DNA of 27,631 nt, taken from assembly GCA_947625365.1 (NCBI GenBank), contig CANQNZ010000006.1, positions 1-27,631 of the forward strand, given 5' to 3'. How positions within the stretch are numbered: the stretch's first letter is position 1; each line of letters begins with the position of its first letter. Both the position numbers and the translations under genes were made by a program. This document shows, piece by piece, positions 5,875 through 13,391 of this stretch. Under the pieces are notes generated by a model. That model was not told where the DNA came from. It did not search any database and saw only the letters and a list, made by a program, of their open reading frames with translations. The stretch is from an uncultured Bacilli bacterium (GTDB taxonomy: Bacteria > Bacillota_I > Bacilli_A > RF39 > UBA660).

Positions 5875-8448
5875 ATGAAGAAAATAATTCTAGTAGACGG
5901 AAATAATTTAATGTTTAGAAGTTATTATGCTACAGCCTATAGTGGTAATGTCATGCGTAACTCCAAAGGTATGCCTACTAATGCCTTATATGGCTTTGTT
6001 TCAATGATAAATAAAATAATTGAAGAAGAGCAGCCTTTATATATGGCCGTAGCTTTTGATGTTGGTAAAAATTTTCGTAAAGAAAAATATGCTGATTATA
6101 AAGCAGGTAGAAATGAAACTCCCGAAGATTTAATTAAGCAAATGCCTATAGCTAGAGAAATATTAGATAAAATGGGTATTAAACATTTTGAAATGGAACC
6201 TTATGAAGCAGATGATATAATTGGTTCTTTAGCCAAAATGGCAGATAAAGACCCAGAATTTGATGCGACAATAGTTTCATCAGATAGAGATTTATTGCAA
6301 TTAATAAGTGATGTTGTTGATGTTAAATTATTAAAACAAAAAGGATATATTCGATATAATCCTCAAACATTTAAAGAAGACTATAATATAGACCCTATTA
6401 ATGTAATTGATTTAAAAGCTTTAGCTGGCGATAGTTCTGATAATATTCCTGGTGTAAAAGGAATAGGAGAAAAAACTGCTTTAACTTTATTAAAAGACTA
6501 TCAAACCATTGAAAACTTATATGACCATATCGAAAATATAAAAGGTAAGACTAAAGAAAAATTATTAAATGATAAAGAAAAAGCCTTCTTTAGTAAGGAA
6601 CTAGCCACTATTTATAGAGATGTTCCTTTAAATATAGAAGACTTAGAAAATATTAAATATGAACCTAGTGATAATAAAGAACTTTATGAATTATATCAAG
6701 AATTAGAATTTTATTCATTAATAAAAGATATAAAAAAAGAAAATATTCAAGTAGACTCAGAATATATAGAAGTAACTAATAAAAAAGATTTAGTTTTAGA
6801 TGACATAGTATCTTTTTATATTGAATGTGATGATGTAAATTATCATACTGCTCATATCTTAGGAATGGCTATTAGTGATAAAAACAATAATTATTTTATA
6901 AAAAAAGAATTAATTGCTGATATATTTCCTTTACTAGATGATAAAATTCTTTATACGTATGATTTAAAGAAAAATATTGTTTTATTAAATAAAATGGGAA
7001 TTAAAATAACTAATTGTATTTTTGATACCATGATAGCTGCTTCCTTATTATGGGATAACTTAAAAGAAGATTTAGCTTATTTAATGAATAATCATAATAT
7101 CCAATTACCTTTTTATGAAACATTAAAGAAAAATAATTTTGAGCCGGAAATGTTAAAAAATACTTGTGTATTAAAAGCAAAATTTATTTTAACTTCTCGT
7201 GATAGTTTAATTTCGGATTTAAAAGCTGAAGATATGTACGATTTATTTAATAATATTGAAATGCCTTTAATTAAAGTGTTAGCTAAAATGGAAATAGAAG
7301 GTATTAAAGTTAATCCTGATGTTTTATTAGAAATGAAAGAAGAAATAAGTGTTAAAATAGATATGGTATCTAAAGATATTTATAATATGGCAGGAATGGA
7401 ATTTAATATTTCTTCCCCTAAACAATTAGGAGAAGTACTTTTTGAAAAATTAGGATTACCATTTGGTAAAAGAAATGTTAAAGGTTATAAAACTGATATA
7501 AAAGTACTACATAAATTAATGGATTATCATCCTATTATTGAAAAAATTATGGAATACCGTAATTTAACTAAACTTTTAAATACCTATATTGATGGACTAC
7601 CTAATTTTATTTTAGAAGATGGAAAAATTCATACAGTTTTTACCCAGAATTTAACGCGAACTGGTCGACTTTCTTCAACTTATCCTAATTTACAAAATAT
7701 TCCTACTAAAGATGAAGAGGGAAGAAGAATTAGAAAAGCTTTTATTCCTGTAAATGATATGTTTTTATCAGCTGATTATTCTCAAATAGAACTTAGAATA
7801 CTTGCTCATATATCTGGGTCTAAAGAACTGCAACAAGCCTTTATAAATAATCAAGATATTCATACCAAAGTAGCAGCAGATATATTTGGCGTAACAGAAG
7901 ATTTAGTTTCGAAACAAATGCGTTCGACTGCTAAAGCGGTTATTTTTGGTATAGTCTATGGAATAAGTGGTTTTGGACTAGGGGAAAATCTTAGCATTGA
8001 TGCTCGACAAGCTAAAAAATTTATCGACAAATATTTAGAACTTTATCCTGGTGTTAAAAACTATATGGATAATATAGTAAAAGAAGCTTATGATGAAGGA
8101 AGTGTGCGAACTTTATTTAATCGTAAAAGAAATATAGATGAGCTTTATAGTAAAGTTTATCAGGTACGTAGTTCTGGCGAAAGAATTGCTTTAAATACAC
8201 CTATTCAGGGAACTTCAGCTGATATAATAAAAAAGGCTATGATTGATATTGATAAAGCCTTTATGCAAAATAACATCAAAAGTAAAATGGTTTTACAAGT
8301 TCACGATGAGTTAATATTCGACGTAGTTACTGAAGAAAAAGAAAGGGTAGAAAATATCGTCCGTACAATTATGGAAAATGTTGTTAAGCTTTCTGTTCCT
8401 TTAAAAGCTAGTGCGGATTATGGAACAGATTGGTATGAAACAAAATAG
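5875..8448 (+). CDS. polA: DNA polymerase I
   Basis: Family A polymerase of 857 residues for gap filling and Okazaki fragment maturation. The N-terminal 5' nuclease domain (about 1-290) shows VDGNNLMFRSYYA, YEADDIIGSLAK, SSDRDLLQLI and GDSSDNIPGVKGIGEKTA. The middle 3'-5' exonuclease-like domain (about 295-450) has lost the usual DxE: the first motif reads FYIECDD. Proofreading is therefore probably absent, as in Bacillus Pol I. The polymerase domain has motif A (ADYSQIELRI, D634), motif B (RSTAKAVIFGIVYG, with Ile where Asn is usual) and motif C (VHDELIFDV, D811). The start at 5875 matches the conserved KKIILVDGNN N-terminus and follows GGTGAAG. It heads a run of closely spaced repair and peptidase genes. 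Confidence 0.96.
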   Translation: MKKIILVDGNNLMFRSYYATAYSGNVMRNSKGMPTNALYGFVSMINKIIEEEQPLYMAVAFDVGKNFRKEKYADYKAGRNETPEDLIKQMPIAREILDKMGIKHFEMEPYEADDIIGSLAKMADKDPEFDATIVSSDRDLLQLISDVVDVKLLKQKGYIRYNPQTFKEDYNIDPINVIDLKALAGDSSDNIPGVKGIGEKTALTLLKDYQTIENLYDHIENIKGKTKEKLLNDKEKAFFSKELATIYRDVPLNIEDLENIKYEPSDNKELYELYQELEFYSLIKDIKKENIQVDSEYIEVTNKKDLVLDDIVSFYIECDDVNYHTAHILGMAISDKNNNYFIKKELIADIFPLLDDKILYTYDLKKNIVLLNKMGIKITNCIFDTMIAASLLWDNLKEDLAYLMNNHNIQLPFYETLKKNNFEPEMLKNTCVLKAKFILTSRDSLISDLKAEDMYDLFNNIEMPLIKVLAKMEIEGIKVNPDVLLEMKEEISVKIDMVSKDIYNMAGMEFNISSPKQLGEVLFEKLGLPFGKRNVKGYKTDIKVLHKLMDYHPIIEKIMEYRNLTKLLNTYIDGLPNFILEDGKIHTVFTQNLTRTGRLSSTYPNLQNIPTKDEEGRRIRKAFIPVNDMFLSADYSQIELRILAHISGSKELQQAFINNQDIHTKVAADIFGVTEDLVSKQMRSTAKAVIFGIVYGISGFGLGENLSIDARQAKKFIDKYLELYPGVKNYMDNIVKEAYDEGSVRTLFNRKRNIDELYSKVYQVRSSGERIALNTPIQGTSADIIKKAMIDIDKAFMQNNIKSKMVLQVHDELIFDVVTEEKERVENIVRTIMENVVKLSVPLKASADYGTDWYETK

Positions 8449-8472
8449 TTATTTCTATAAAATAGGTGAAAG

Positions 8473-9207
8473 ATGAAAAAAATAATTGGTATTATTCCTA
8501 CTATCAGATGGGATACAAGTGATAATCCATATGAAAATCGCTATGAATTTGTAAATTTTTATAGTAAAAAGATATTTGCGGCGGGAGCAATTCCGATTGG
8601 TTTAGTTTTAAATGAAAAACAAGTTGATATTAATCAATTAGAATTATGTGATGCCTTTCTTTGGCCAGGTGGAAGAAAAATTAATAAAAACTTATATAAA
8701 ATATTATATTATGCTTATATAAATAAAAAGCCGGTCTTAGGTATTTGTATGGGAATGCAAGCTATGTGTATATTTTCGGTTATGCAAAAGCAATTGCAAA
8801 GCCAAAATTTAGATATAAGTCAAATATCTAAAGAAAAATGGTTAGAAGTATATCGAGATATGATTAATACCAATCCTACTTTAGTGCCTATCGAAAATGA
8901 TACTATTCATAATAATATTATTACGAACCAGGAATATAAACAGGCTATGCATAACATAAATATTAATGAAAATTCATTTTTAGCGAAAGTTTATGGCCTT
9001 AAAAAAGAAGTTTTACATATGCATACTAAGCAAGTAAAACATGTTGGCTCTTTATTTAAACCGGTAGCTTATAGTGACGATAATGTTATCGAAGCTGTTG
9101 AAAGCATTCAGCCTCATTTATTTTGGCTTGGCGTGCAATTCCATCCCGAATATTTAGAAGATGATAATTTTATTAATGAATGGGTTAAAAAAATAGTAAA
9201 AAAATAA
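8473..9207 (+). CDS. Class I amidotransferase-like peptidase (C26, gamma-glutamyl hydrolase type)
   Basis: A 244-residue cytosolic protein related to gamma-glutamyl-GABA hydrolase (PuuD-like, peptidase family C26). The elbow GICMGMQAM carries the nucleophile C92, and FHPEY carries H224 and E226, completing the Cys-His-Glu triad. Other family marks are IPTIRW at the N-terminus, WPGG at 64-67 and HMHTKQVKHVG. Substrates in the family are gamma-glutamyl amides. The position between polA and a VanY-like peptidase hints at gamma-glutamyl peptides such as wall fragments, but that is inference. GGTGAAAG precedes the ATG, 24 bases after polA. Confidence 0.8.
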   Translation: MKKIIGIIPTIRWDTSDNPYENRYEFVNFYSKKIFAAGAIPIGLVLNEKQVDINQLELCDAFLWPGGRKINKNLYKILYYAYINKKPVLGICMGMQAMCIFSVMQKQLQSQNLDISQISKEKWLEVYRDMINTNPTLVPIENDTIHNNIITNQEYKQAMHNININENSFLAKVYGLKKEVLHMHTKQVKHVGSLFKPVAYSDDNVIEAVESIQPHLFWLGVQFHPEYLEDDNFINEWVKKIVKK

Positions 9208-9228
9208 AATATAGCAGGAGGTATTATT

Positions 9229-9774
9229 TTGAATAAATATTTAATATTAGTTAATAAGACTCATGCTTGCCCAAAAAATGATTTTACATTAGTGCCAGTG
9301 GTTAGTGACTATAAAGAAAATGTTTATCTTGAAAAAAACACTGCTCAAGCTTTTACTAAGCTTCAAGCCTTTGTCAAAAAGCAAGGTTATCAGATAGAGG
9401 CAGAAAGTGGTTATCGCTCTAAGGAGTATCAAGAAAAAGTTTTTAAAGAAGTAGAGCAAGAAAAAGGACTTGCTCATACTTTAATGTATGTAGCTCGTCC
9501 GGGCTATTCGGAACATCAAACAGGGCTAGCTGTTGATTTTTGCTTAAAGGATGAAAATGATTATCATGTAGATTTTGAAATGGAAAGTCATCCTGTTTTA
9601 GACATTGTCGCCGATAATGCCTATAAATTTGGTTTTATCATTCGTTATCCTAAAGGAAAAGAAGATATTACAGGCTATGGCTATGAACCTTGGCATTTAA
9701 GATATGTAGGTGATGTGGCCGCTTTAATAACAAGCCAAAATTTAACATTAGAAGAATATTTAGAAAGGTTATAA
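9229..9774 (+). CDS. VanY-like D,D- or L,D-carboxypeptidase (M15)
   Basis: A 181-residue zinc peptidase of the M15/VanY family that trims peptidoglycan stem peptides. Visible motifs are ESGYRS (59-64), SEHQTGLAVDF with zinc ligands H96 and D103, and EPWHLRYVG with E153 as the base and H156 as the third ligand. No signal peptide or membrane helix is present, unlike most VanY/LdcB proteins, so it may act on cytosolic muropeptides. The start is TTG at 9229, chosen because AGGAGG lies at 9216-9221 with seven bases spacing. Three bases separate its stop from mutM. Substrate preference cannot be read from sequence. Confidence 0.85.
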   Translation: MNKYLILVNKTHACPKNDFTLVPVVSDYKENVYLEKNTAQAFTKLQAFVKKQGYQIEAESGYRSKEYQEKVFKEVEQEKGLAHTLMYVARPGYSEHQTGLAVDFCLKDENDYHVDFEMESHPVLDIVADNAYKFGFIIRYPKGKEDITGYGYEPWHLRYVGDVAALITSQNLTLEEYLERL

Positions 9775-9776
9775 TT

Positions 9777-10595
9777 ATGCCAGAAATTGCGGAAGTTGAA
9801 ACTGTTAGAAATACATTAAAAAAACAAATACTTTATAAAAAAATAAAAAAGGTAGAAATTTTTTACGATAAAATTATTGAAAGTGATTTAAAAGATTTTA
9901 AAAATAATTTAATTAATAATGAATTTATAGATATCAAAAGAAAAGGAAAATGGTTAATCTTTGAACTTCATAATTATTATCTTTTATCTCATCTACGCAT
10001 GGAAGGTAAATATTTTCTCAAAAATAGCAATGAACCTAAAGAAAAACATGAACACATAATATTTACCTTTGCCGATAATAGTGATTTAAGATATCATGAT
10101 ACTAGAAAATTTGGCAGAATGAATTTAATCAAAAAAGAAGATTTAGAAAATTGTCCTGCCATAAAAAAACAAGGAGAAGAACCTTTTAGTGAAAATCTTA
10201 CTAAAGAATATTTGAAAAGTAAATTTAAAGATAAACAAGTGCCAATTAAAACCTTGCTTTTAGACCAAACAATAATTAGTGGGTTAGGAAATATTTATGC
10301 TAATGAAGTATTATTTGCATCTAAAATTAATCCTCTAAAACTCGGTCAAGATATCTCTTTAAAAGAATGTGCCAATATTGTTAGAGCTACTAATGATATT
10401 ATAAAGCAAGCGATAGAGATGGGTGGCACTACTATAAAAAGTTATACTTCTTCATTAGGAGTAACAGGTAGATTTCAGCAAAAATTGAAAGTTCATAAAA
10501 AAGAAAATGAACCGTGTTCAGTATGTAAAAATCCTATTCAAAAAATAAAAATAGGAGGAAGAAGTACTTACTTTTGTGCTCATTGTCAAAAATAA
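9777..10595 (+). CDS. mutM: Formamidopyrimidine-DNA glycosylase
   Basis: A base-excision glycosylase/AP lyase of 272 residues, the usual length, that removes 8-oxoguanine and formamidopyrimidines. The catalytic N-terminal Pro2-Glu3 (MPEIAEVETVR) is intact. K58 in RKGKWLIFEL matches the conserved lysine, SHLRMEGKY follows, and DQTIISGLGNIYANE is the helix-two-turn-helix. The C-terminal zinc finger is C-x2-C-x16-C-x2-C, ending FCAHCQK. It follows the VanY-like gene by three bases. The polA-mutM association is common in Bacilli, where coaE often comes next; here a membrane protein gene follows. Confidence 0.96.
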   Translation: MPEIAEVETVRNTLKKQILYKKIKKVEIFYDKIIESDLKDFKNNLINNEFIDIKRKGKWLIFELHNYYLLSHLRMEGKYFLKNSNEPKEKHEHIIFTFADNSDLRYHDTRKFGRMNLIKKEDLENCPAIKKQGEEPFSENLTKEYLKSKFKDKQVPIKTLLLDQTIISGLGNIYANEVLFASKINPLKLGQDISLKECANIVRATNDIIKQAIEMGGTTIKSYTSSLGVTGRFQQKLKVHKKENEPCSVCKNPIQKIKIGGRSTYFCAHCQK

Positions 10596-10616
10596 TAAAG
10601 AATAAAGAGAGTAGTT

Positions 10617-11099
10617 ATGAATATATTAACATTTATATTAAGTATGGTTGCTTTAGTTTGGGGTTATGACCTTTTGTTTTTCAGCTTAATTATTATTACT
10701 TTAATCCTGTGCTTTAAAAATATTAAAATTAAAGGTATTTTAAATATTATCATCTTAATACTAGCGATAATAGTTTTGGCGATTAATATAGCGGCTAGAA
10801 CTGTTTATGTAAAAAAAGTTAGTGATAATATTAAACAGGTAAGTAATAGTACTTATGAGCAAATAGAATTAAGAGTTAAACAACATAGTGATGCATATTT
10901 TGCTGAGCAAGAAATTACCAAGGGGACTTATAATACTTCTGTTATTATAAATGTTGATACTTTACCAATGAATGAACCAGAATTTAACAATGAAAATTGT
11001 AAAGGGTATGTAATTTATAATTCCGAAAGTAAAAGTACCCCTTATATTAGCTGCCGTAATTATCAGACTTCTGGATATGACGAAAGTCTCTTGCCTTAA
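10617..11099 (+). CDS. Small membrane protein, unknown
   Basis: A 160-residue protein with about three hydrophobic segments in its first 62 residues (about 2-16, 21-33 and 40-60). They are followed by a polar domain of roughly 95 residues that contains two Cys (ENCKGY and ISCRNY). The polar part probably faces outside. No family recognised. It starts 22 bases after mutM and is likely the last gene of the polA unit. Confidence 0.55.
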   Translation: MNILTFILSMVALVWGYDLLFFSLIIITLILCFKNIKIKGILNIIILILAIIVLAINIAARTVYVKKVSDNIKQVSNSTYEQIELRVKQHSDAYFAEQEITKGTYNTSVIINVDTLPMNEPEFNNENCKGYVIYNSESKSTPYISCRNYQTSGYDESLLP

Positions 11100-11127
11100 A
11101 AAAATATGAATAACTTGCAAAAAACTC

Positions 11128-11156
11128 TTGTAAATCAAAAAAACTTATTTTATAAT
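11128..11156 (+). promoter_or_regulatory. Sigma-A type promoter for a short transcript
   Basis: TTGTAA (11128-11133), 17 bases, TATAAT (11151-11156). No full-length plus-strand gene follows before the terminator at 11236, so it appears to drive an RNA of roughly 100 bases. Confidence 0.5.
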
Positions 11157-11162
11157 AAGTTT

Positions 11163-11262
11163 GTATTTGAAATTAATAAATAAATTTTATGAAATGAGGT
11201 ATTAATTTATATGGGTGAAGACGAGGTAACGTTTTAACTTCTCAGTAATGAGAAGTTTTCTA
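11163..11262 (+). ncRNA. Putative short transcript with an 8-codon ORF
   Basis: This lies between the promoter at 11128-11156 and a strong terminator. The RNA would contain AAATTAATA and its complement TATTAATTT, able to form a 9-base stem, and an ORF at 11211-11237 reading MGEDEVTF. GAGG lies at 11196-11199, eleven bases upstream of the ATG, which is longer than ideal. It could be a small RNA, a micropeptide gene, or only an antisense terminator for tmcAL. Evidence is the signals alone. Confidence 0.3.
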
Positions 11263-11266
11263 TTTT
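11236..11266. terminator. Strong terminator hairpin beside the tmcAL stop
   Basis: AACTTCTCA (11236-11244) pairs perfectly over nine bases with TGAGAAGTT (11249-11257) around GTAA, followed by TTCTATTTT on the plus strand. The tmcAL stop is at 11260-11262 on the other strand, so the hairpin may also end tmcAL transcription, though its minus-strand T tract is weak. Confidence 0.65.
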
Positions 11267-12372
11267 ATTAAAGGTTTATTCTTTTTTTCTAATTCTGTTT
11301 CGTTAGAATTAGTTAAAATATCATAAAGAAATAGCGCTTTTTGTTCAATGATTTTTGTTTGACAATTATCTAAAGGAAGTAAAGGAGTAGTTATTTCTTT
11401 TTTTATCTTTTTTAAATAATCTTGTCCTTTTTTATTAAAACCTAATACTTTAATATATTCTAACTTTTGCGTATTATCTGTCTTTTTAAAATCAAGTAAA
11501 ATATGAAGAAACATTCTTTTTATTTTATTATAAGTATAACGTTTAGTTTTTACTTGTTTGACTAATTCTTCTAAAGAGTTAGTCTTATTAATTATTTTTT
11601 TAACTCTATGTTCTATTCCTTCATCAACATCTAAATAAATACTTAAATCTTCACAGGTATTTATTTTATATTTTAAAAGAGTAAAATATAAATCTTCATT
11701 AACACTTTTAATATTTTTTCTAGCTACTTCTGGAAGATAGTTACTAATATCCTTTTTATTTTTTAATTTTTCTCGAATATTTGAAGCACTAATAATTTTA
11801 TCATTACTTTTTAAGTCATGATAAGAACTTGTTCTTTTAATCGTTACAGGTTCAATATTTTTATTAATTTGGAAAATTGCCTTTAAATAAGAAATTGCTA
11901 AAAGGTCATTAGGATTATTAAAATTAAAATTAACATTTAAAGCTTTAGCTAAAGCTGTAGGATAATTATTTTTTTCTTTTAAATATTTTTTAACTCTATC
12001 TGTATACTTTTTATCCGTAAGTTCTATTTGGGCTATATTACAAAGCTCTTTTAAATTATTACTTTCACTACCAAACACAATGACATTTGCTTTTAGCTCA
12101 TTTAATATTTCTACTGATTTATAGGCAAATGTATCTGCCGATTGAGCTCCGAAAATAGTAGGTAATTCAACTACTAAATCCACTTTATAATCTAAAGCAA
12201 TACTAGTTTTTGCATATTTAGAAATGATTGATACTTCTGCTCTTTGAGAAAAGTAACCATTTAATACTAAAATAATCAAAGCATCAGGGTATAACTTTTT
12301 AACTTTATTAATATGATATATATGACCATTATGAAAAGGATTGTATTCACAAATAATTCCTACTACTTGCAT
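11260..12372 (-). CDS. tmcAL: tRNA(Met) cytidine acetate ligase
   Basis: A 370-residue homolog of Bacillus YlbM/TmcAL, which uses acetate and ATP to form N4-acetylcytidine at the wobble base of elongator tRNA-Met. The nucleotidyltransferase HxGH-type motif is in GIICEYNPFHNGH (H14 and H17). Further signatures are VLNGYFSQRAE, KYAKTSIAL, VVELPTIFGAQSAD and the KMSKS-like SASNIREK. The start at 12372 is chosen because the protein then opens with MQVVGIICEYNPFHNGH and has GGTGAT six bases upstream; a longer frame to 12417 would cover the promoter region. It is divergent from yceD-rpmF, next to the same genes as in B. subtilis. Confidence 0.9.
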   Translation of the reverse strand: MQVVGIICEYNPFHNGHIYHINKVKKLYPDALIILVLNGYFSQRAEVSIISKYAKTSIALDYKVDLVVELPTIFGAQSADTFAYKSVEILNELKANVIVFGSESNNLKELCNIAQIELTDKKYTDRVKKYLKEKNNYPTALAKALNVNFNFNNPNDLLAISYLKAIFQINKNIEPVTIKRTSSYHDLKSNDKIISASNIREKLKNKKDISNYLPEVARKNIKSVNEDLYFTLLKYKINTCEDLSIYLDVDEGIEHRVKKIINKTNSLEELVKQVKTKRYTYNKIKRMFLHILLDFKKTDNTQKLEYIKVLGFNKKGQDYLKKIKKEITTPLLPLDNCQTKIIEQKALFLYDILTNSNETELEKKNKPLIK

Positions 12373-12388
12373 AAAATCACCTAGATGT

Positions 12389-12428
12389 AGTTTAACATAT
12401 TGTTTTATAGGTTGCAATTTGTTACAAT
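12389..12428. promoter_or_regulatory. Face-to-face divergent promoters
   Basis: Plus strand: TTGTTT (12400-12405), 17 bases, TACAAT (12423-12428), serving yceD. Minus strand: TTGCAA (12412-12417), 17 bases, TAAACT (complement of 12389-12394), serving tmcAL. The two overlap, so RNA polymerase probably cannot occupy both at once. Confidence 0.5.
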
Positions 12429-12443
12429 TTAGATGGTGATTTT

Positions 12444-12920
12444 ATGCAGATTGACTTAAGAAAACTATTATCTCAAGATGTCTTTTCGGTAGATGAAGAA
12501 GTAAATTTTTCGGAAGAATACTTTAAAAATACGGCGATTAAAAATTTAAAAAATATCCGAGTTCAAGGGGAAGTTTTATCGGGAATAGATAATGAAATAA
12601 TTTTATCTTTAACTTTAAAGGGAATAATGGTTTTAGAAGATGCTTATTCTTTAGAATTATTAGACTATCCTTTTATTTCGCAAATTGAACAAACAATTGA
12701 TAAAGATTATCTAAAAAAATCACAAAACAGTGAAAATTCACTTGATATTACGGAAATTTTATGGCAAAATATTGTATTGGAGGTCCCAATTAGCTACTCT
12801 AAAGATAAACAAGTTACTGCTTTAAGTGGTGAAGGCTGGGAACTAAAAGATGAAAATACTAAAAAAATAGACTCTAGGTTTGCAAAATTAACAGAGCTAC
12901 TGGAAAAAGGGAAGGAGTGA
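12444..12920 (+). CDS. yceD: YceD/DUF177 family protein
   Basis: A 158-residue member of the DUF177/YceD family, found upstream of rpmF across bacteria and linked to 23S rRNA or large-subunit maturation. Visible family traits are the central strand-rich block (IRVQGEVLSGIDNEIILSLT), DITEILWQNIVLEVPI, and the C-terminal DSRFAKLTELL. The usual Cys-x-Cys pair of this family is absent. GGTGAT precedes the ATG. The stop is followed after four bases by rpmF, which is the strongest support for the call. Confidence 0.85.
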   Translation: MQIDLRKLLSQDVFSVDEEVNFSEEYFKNTAIKNLKNIRVQGEVLSGIDNEIILSLTLKGIMVLEDAYSLELLDYPFISQIEQTIDKDYLKKSQNSENSLDITEILWQNIVLEVPISYSKDKQVTALSGEGWELKDENTKKIDSRFAKLTELLEKGKE

Positions 12921-12924
12921 TTAT

Positions 12925-13125
12925 ATGGCAGTTCCATTTAGAAGAACAAGTAAAACTAAAAAGAGAATGCGTCGTACTCATTTGAAAAAATCAGTTAATG
13001 CTATGACTTCATGTCCAAAATGTGGAGAAACAATAATGCCACATCGTGCATGTACTAAGTGTGGTTACTATAAAGGTAAAGAAGTAATCAAAGGACAAGA
13101 AGAAAAAGAAGAAGAAACTAAATAG
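12925..13125 (+). CDS. rpmF: 50S ribosomal protein L32
   Basis: A 66-residue L32. It opens with MAVPFRRTSKTKKRMRRTH and has a zinc ribbon CPKC...CTKC at about 30-46 with MPHRAC between. The C-terminal tail is acidic and Lys-rich. GGAGTG lies upstream, four bases after yceD. A terminator follows at once. Confidence 0.97.
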   Translation: MAVPFRRTSKTKKRMRRTHLKKSVNAMTSCPKCGETIMPHRACTKCGYYKGKEVIKGQEEKEEETK

Positions 13126-13145
13126 TCATCATGACTATTTTTTTT
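13121..13145 (+). terminator. rpmF terminator
   Basis: AATAGTC (13121-13127) pairs with GACTATT (13133-13139) around ATCAT, followed by eight T. It overlaps the rpmF stop codon. Confidence 0.75.
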
Positions 13146-13156
13146 GTTTATATTAA

Positions 13157-13185
13157 TTGATTATTTGTAAACTTAAGAGTAAAAT
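13157..13185 (+). promoter_or_regulatory. Sigma-A type promoter in the rpmF-ylbD gap
   Basis: TTGATT (13157-13162), 17 bases, TAAAAT (13180-13185). A transcript from about 13192 would reach the hairpin at 13225-13239 and its T-rich tail after about 55 bases, with no ORF. Confidence 0.35.
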
Positions 13186-13212
13186 TAAAGAGTACTCAAC
13201 TATATATTTGGG

Positions 13213-13303
13213 TAAAAACAATAGCTCGCTTTTAGCGAGTTTTCCTTTTCAACCAAAACCCCAATGTGATTGATATTTGTTTTTACTACATAGTCTTTCC
13301 TCA
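13213..13303 (-). ncRNA. Candidate structured small RNA, minus strand
   Basis: A strong minus-strand promoter (13309-13337) points into this stretch, which has no reading frame of note. The predicted RNA of about 90 bases has a hairpin CTCGCT/AGCGAG (13225-13239), a 5-base stem GTTTT/AAAAC just before it, and a 10-base closing stem. In the closing stem, GTAAAAACAA (read on the minus strand at 13286-13277) pairs with TTGTTTTTAC (13221-13212). The 3' strand of that stem is also the U-rich tail after the hairpin. Near the 5' end GAGGA is followed six bases later by ATG-TAG. I do not recognise it as SRP, 6S, tmRNA, RNase P or a known riboswitch. Confidence 0.4.
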
Positions 13304-13308
13304 AAAAA

Positions 13309-13337
13309 AGTATAGCATATATTTTTACATATTGCAA
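13309..13337 (-). promoter_or_regulatory. Strong minus-strand promoter for the candidate small RNA
   Basis: On the minus strand, TTGCAA (13337-13332), 17 bases, TATACT (13314-13309). It reads away from ylbD and towards the hairpin at 13225-13239, and no minus-strand gene lies ahead of it before the rpmF terminator. Confidence 0.5.
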
Positions 13338-13391
13338 ACAGCATTTGATAATATTTTTAATTTCTAATCATATGATATATTAGGTGATAGT

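Noticed and set aside
13209..13300. CRISPR repeat, tracrRNA or RNase P RNA
   Set aside because: Only one inverted pair is present, with no repeated spacers and no cas genes. A short GAGGAAAG resemblance to RNase P RNA is not backed by its other conserved regions or length.
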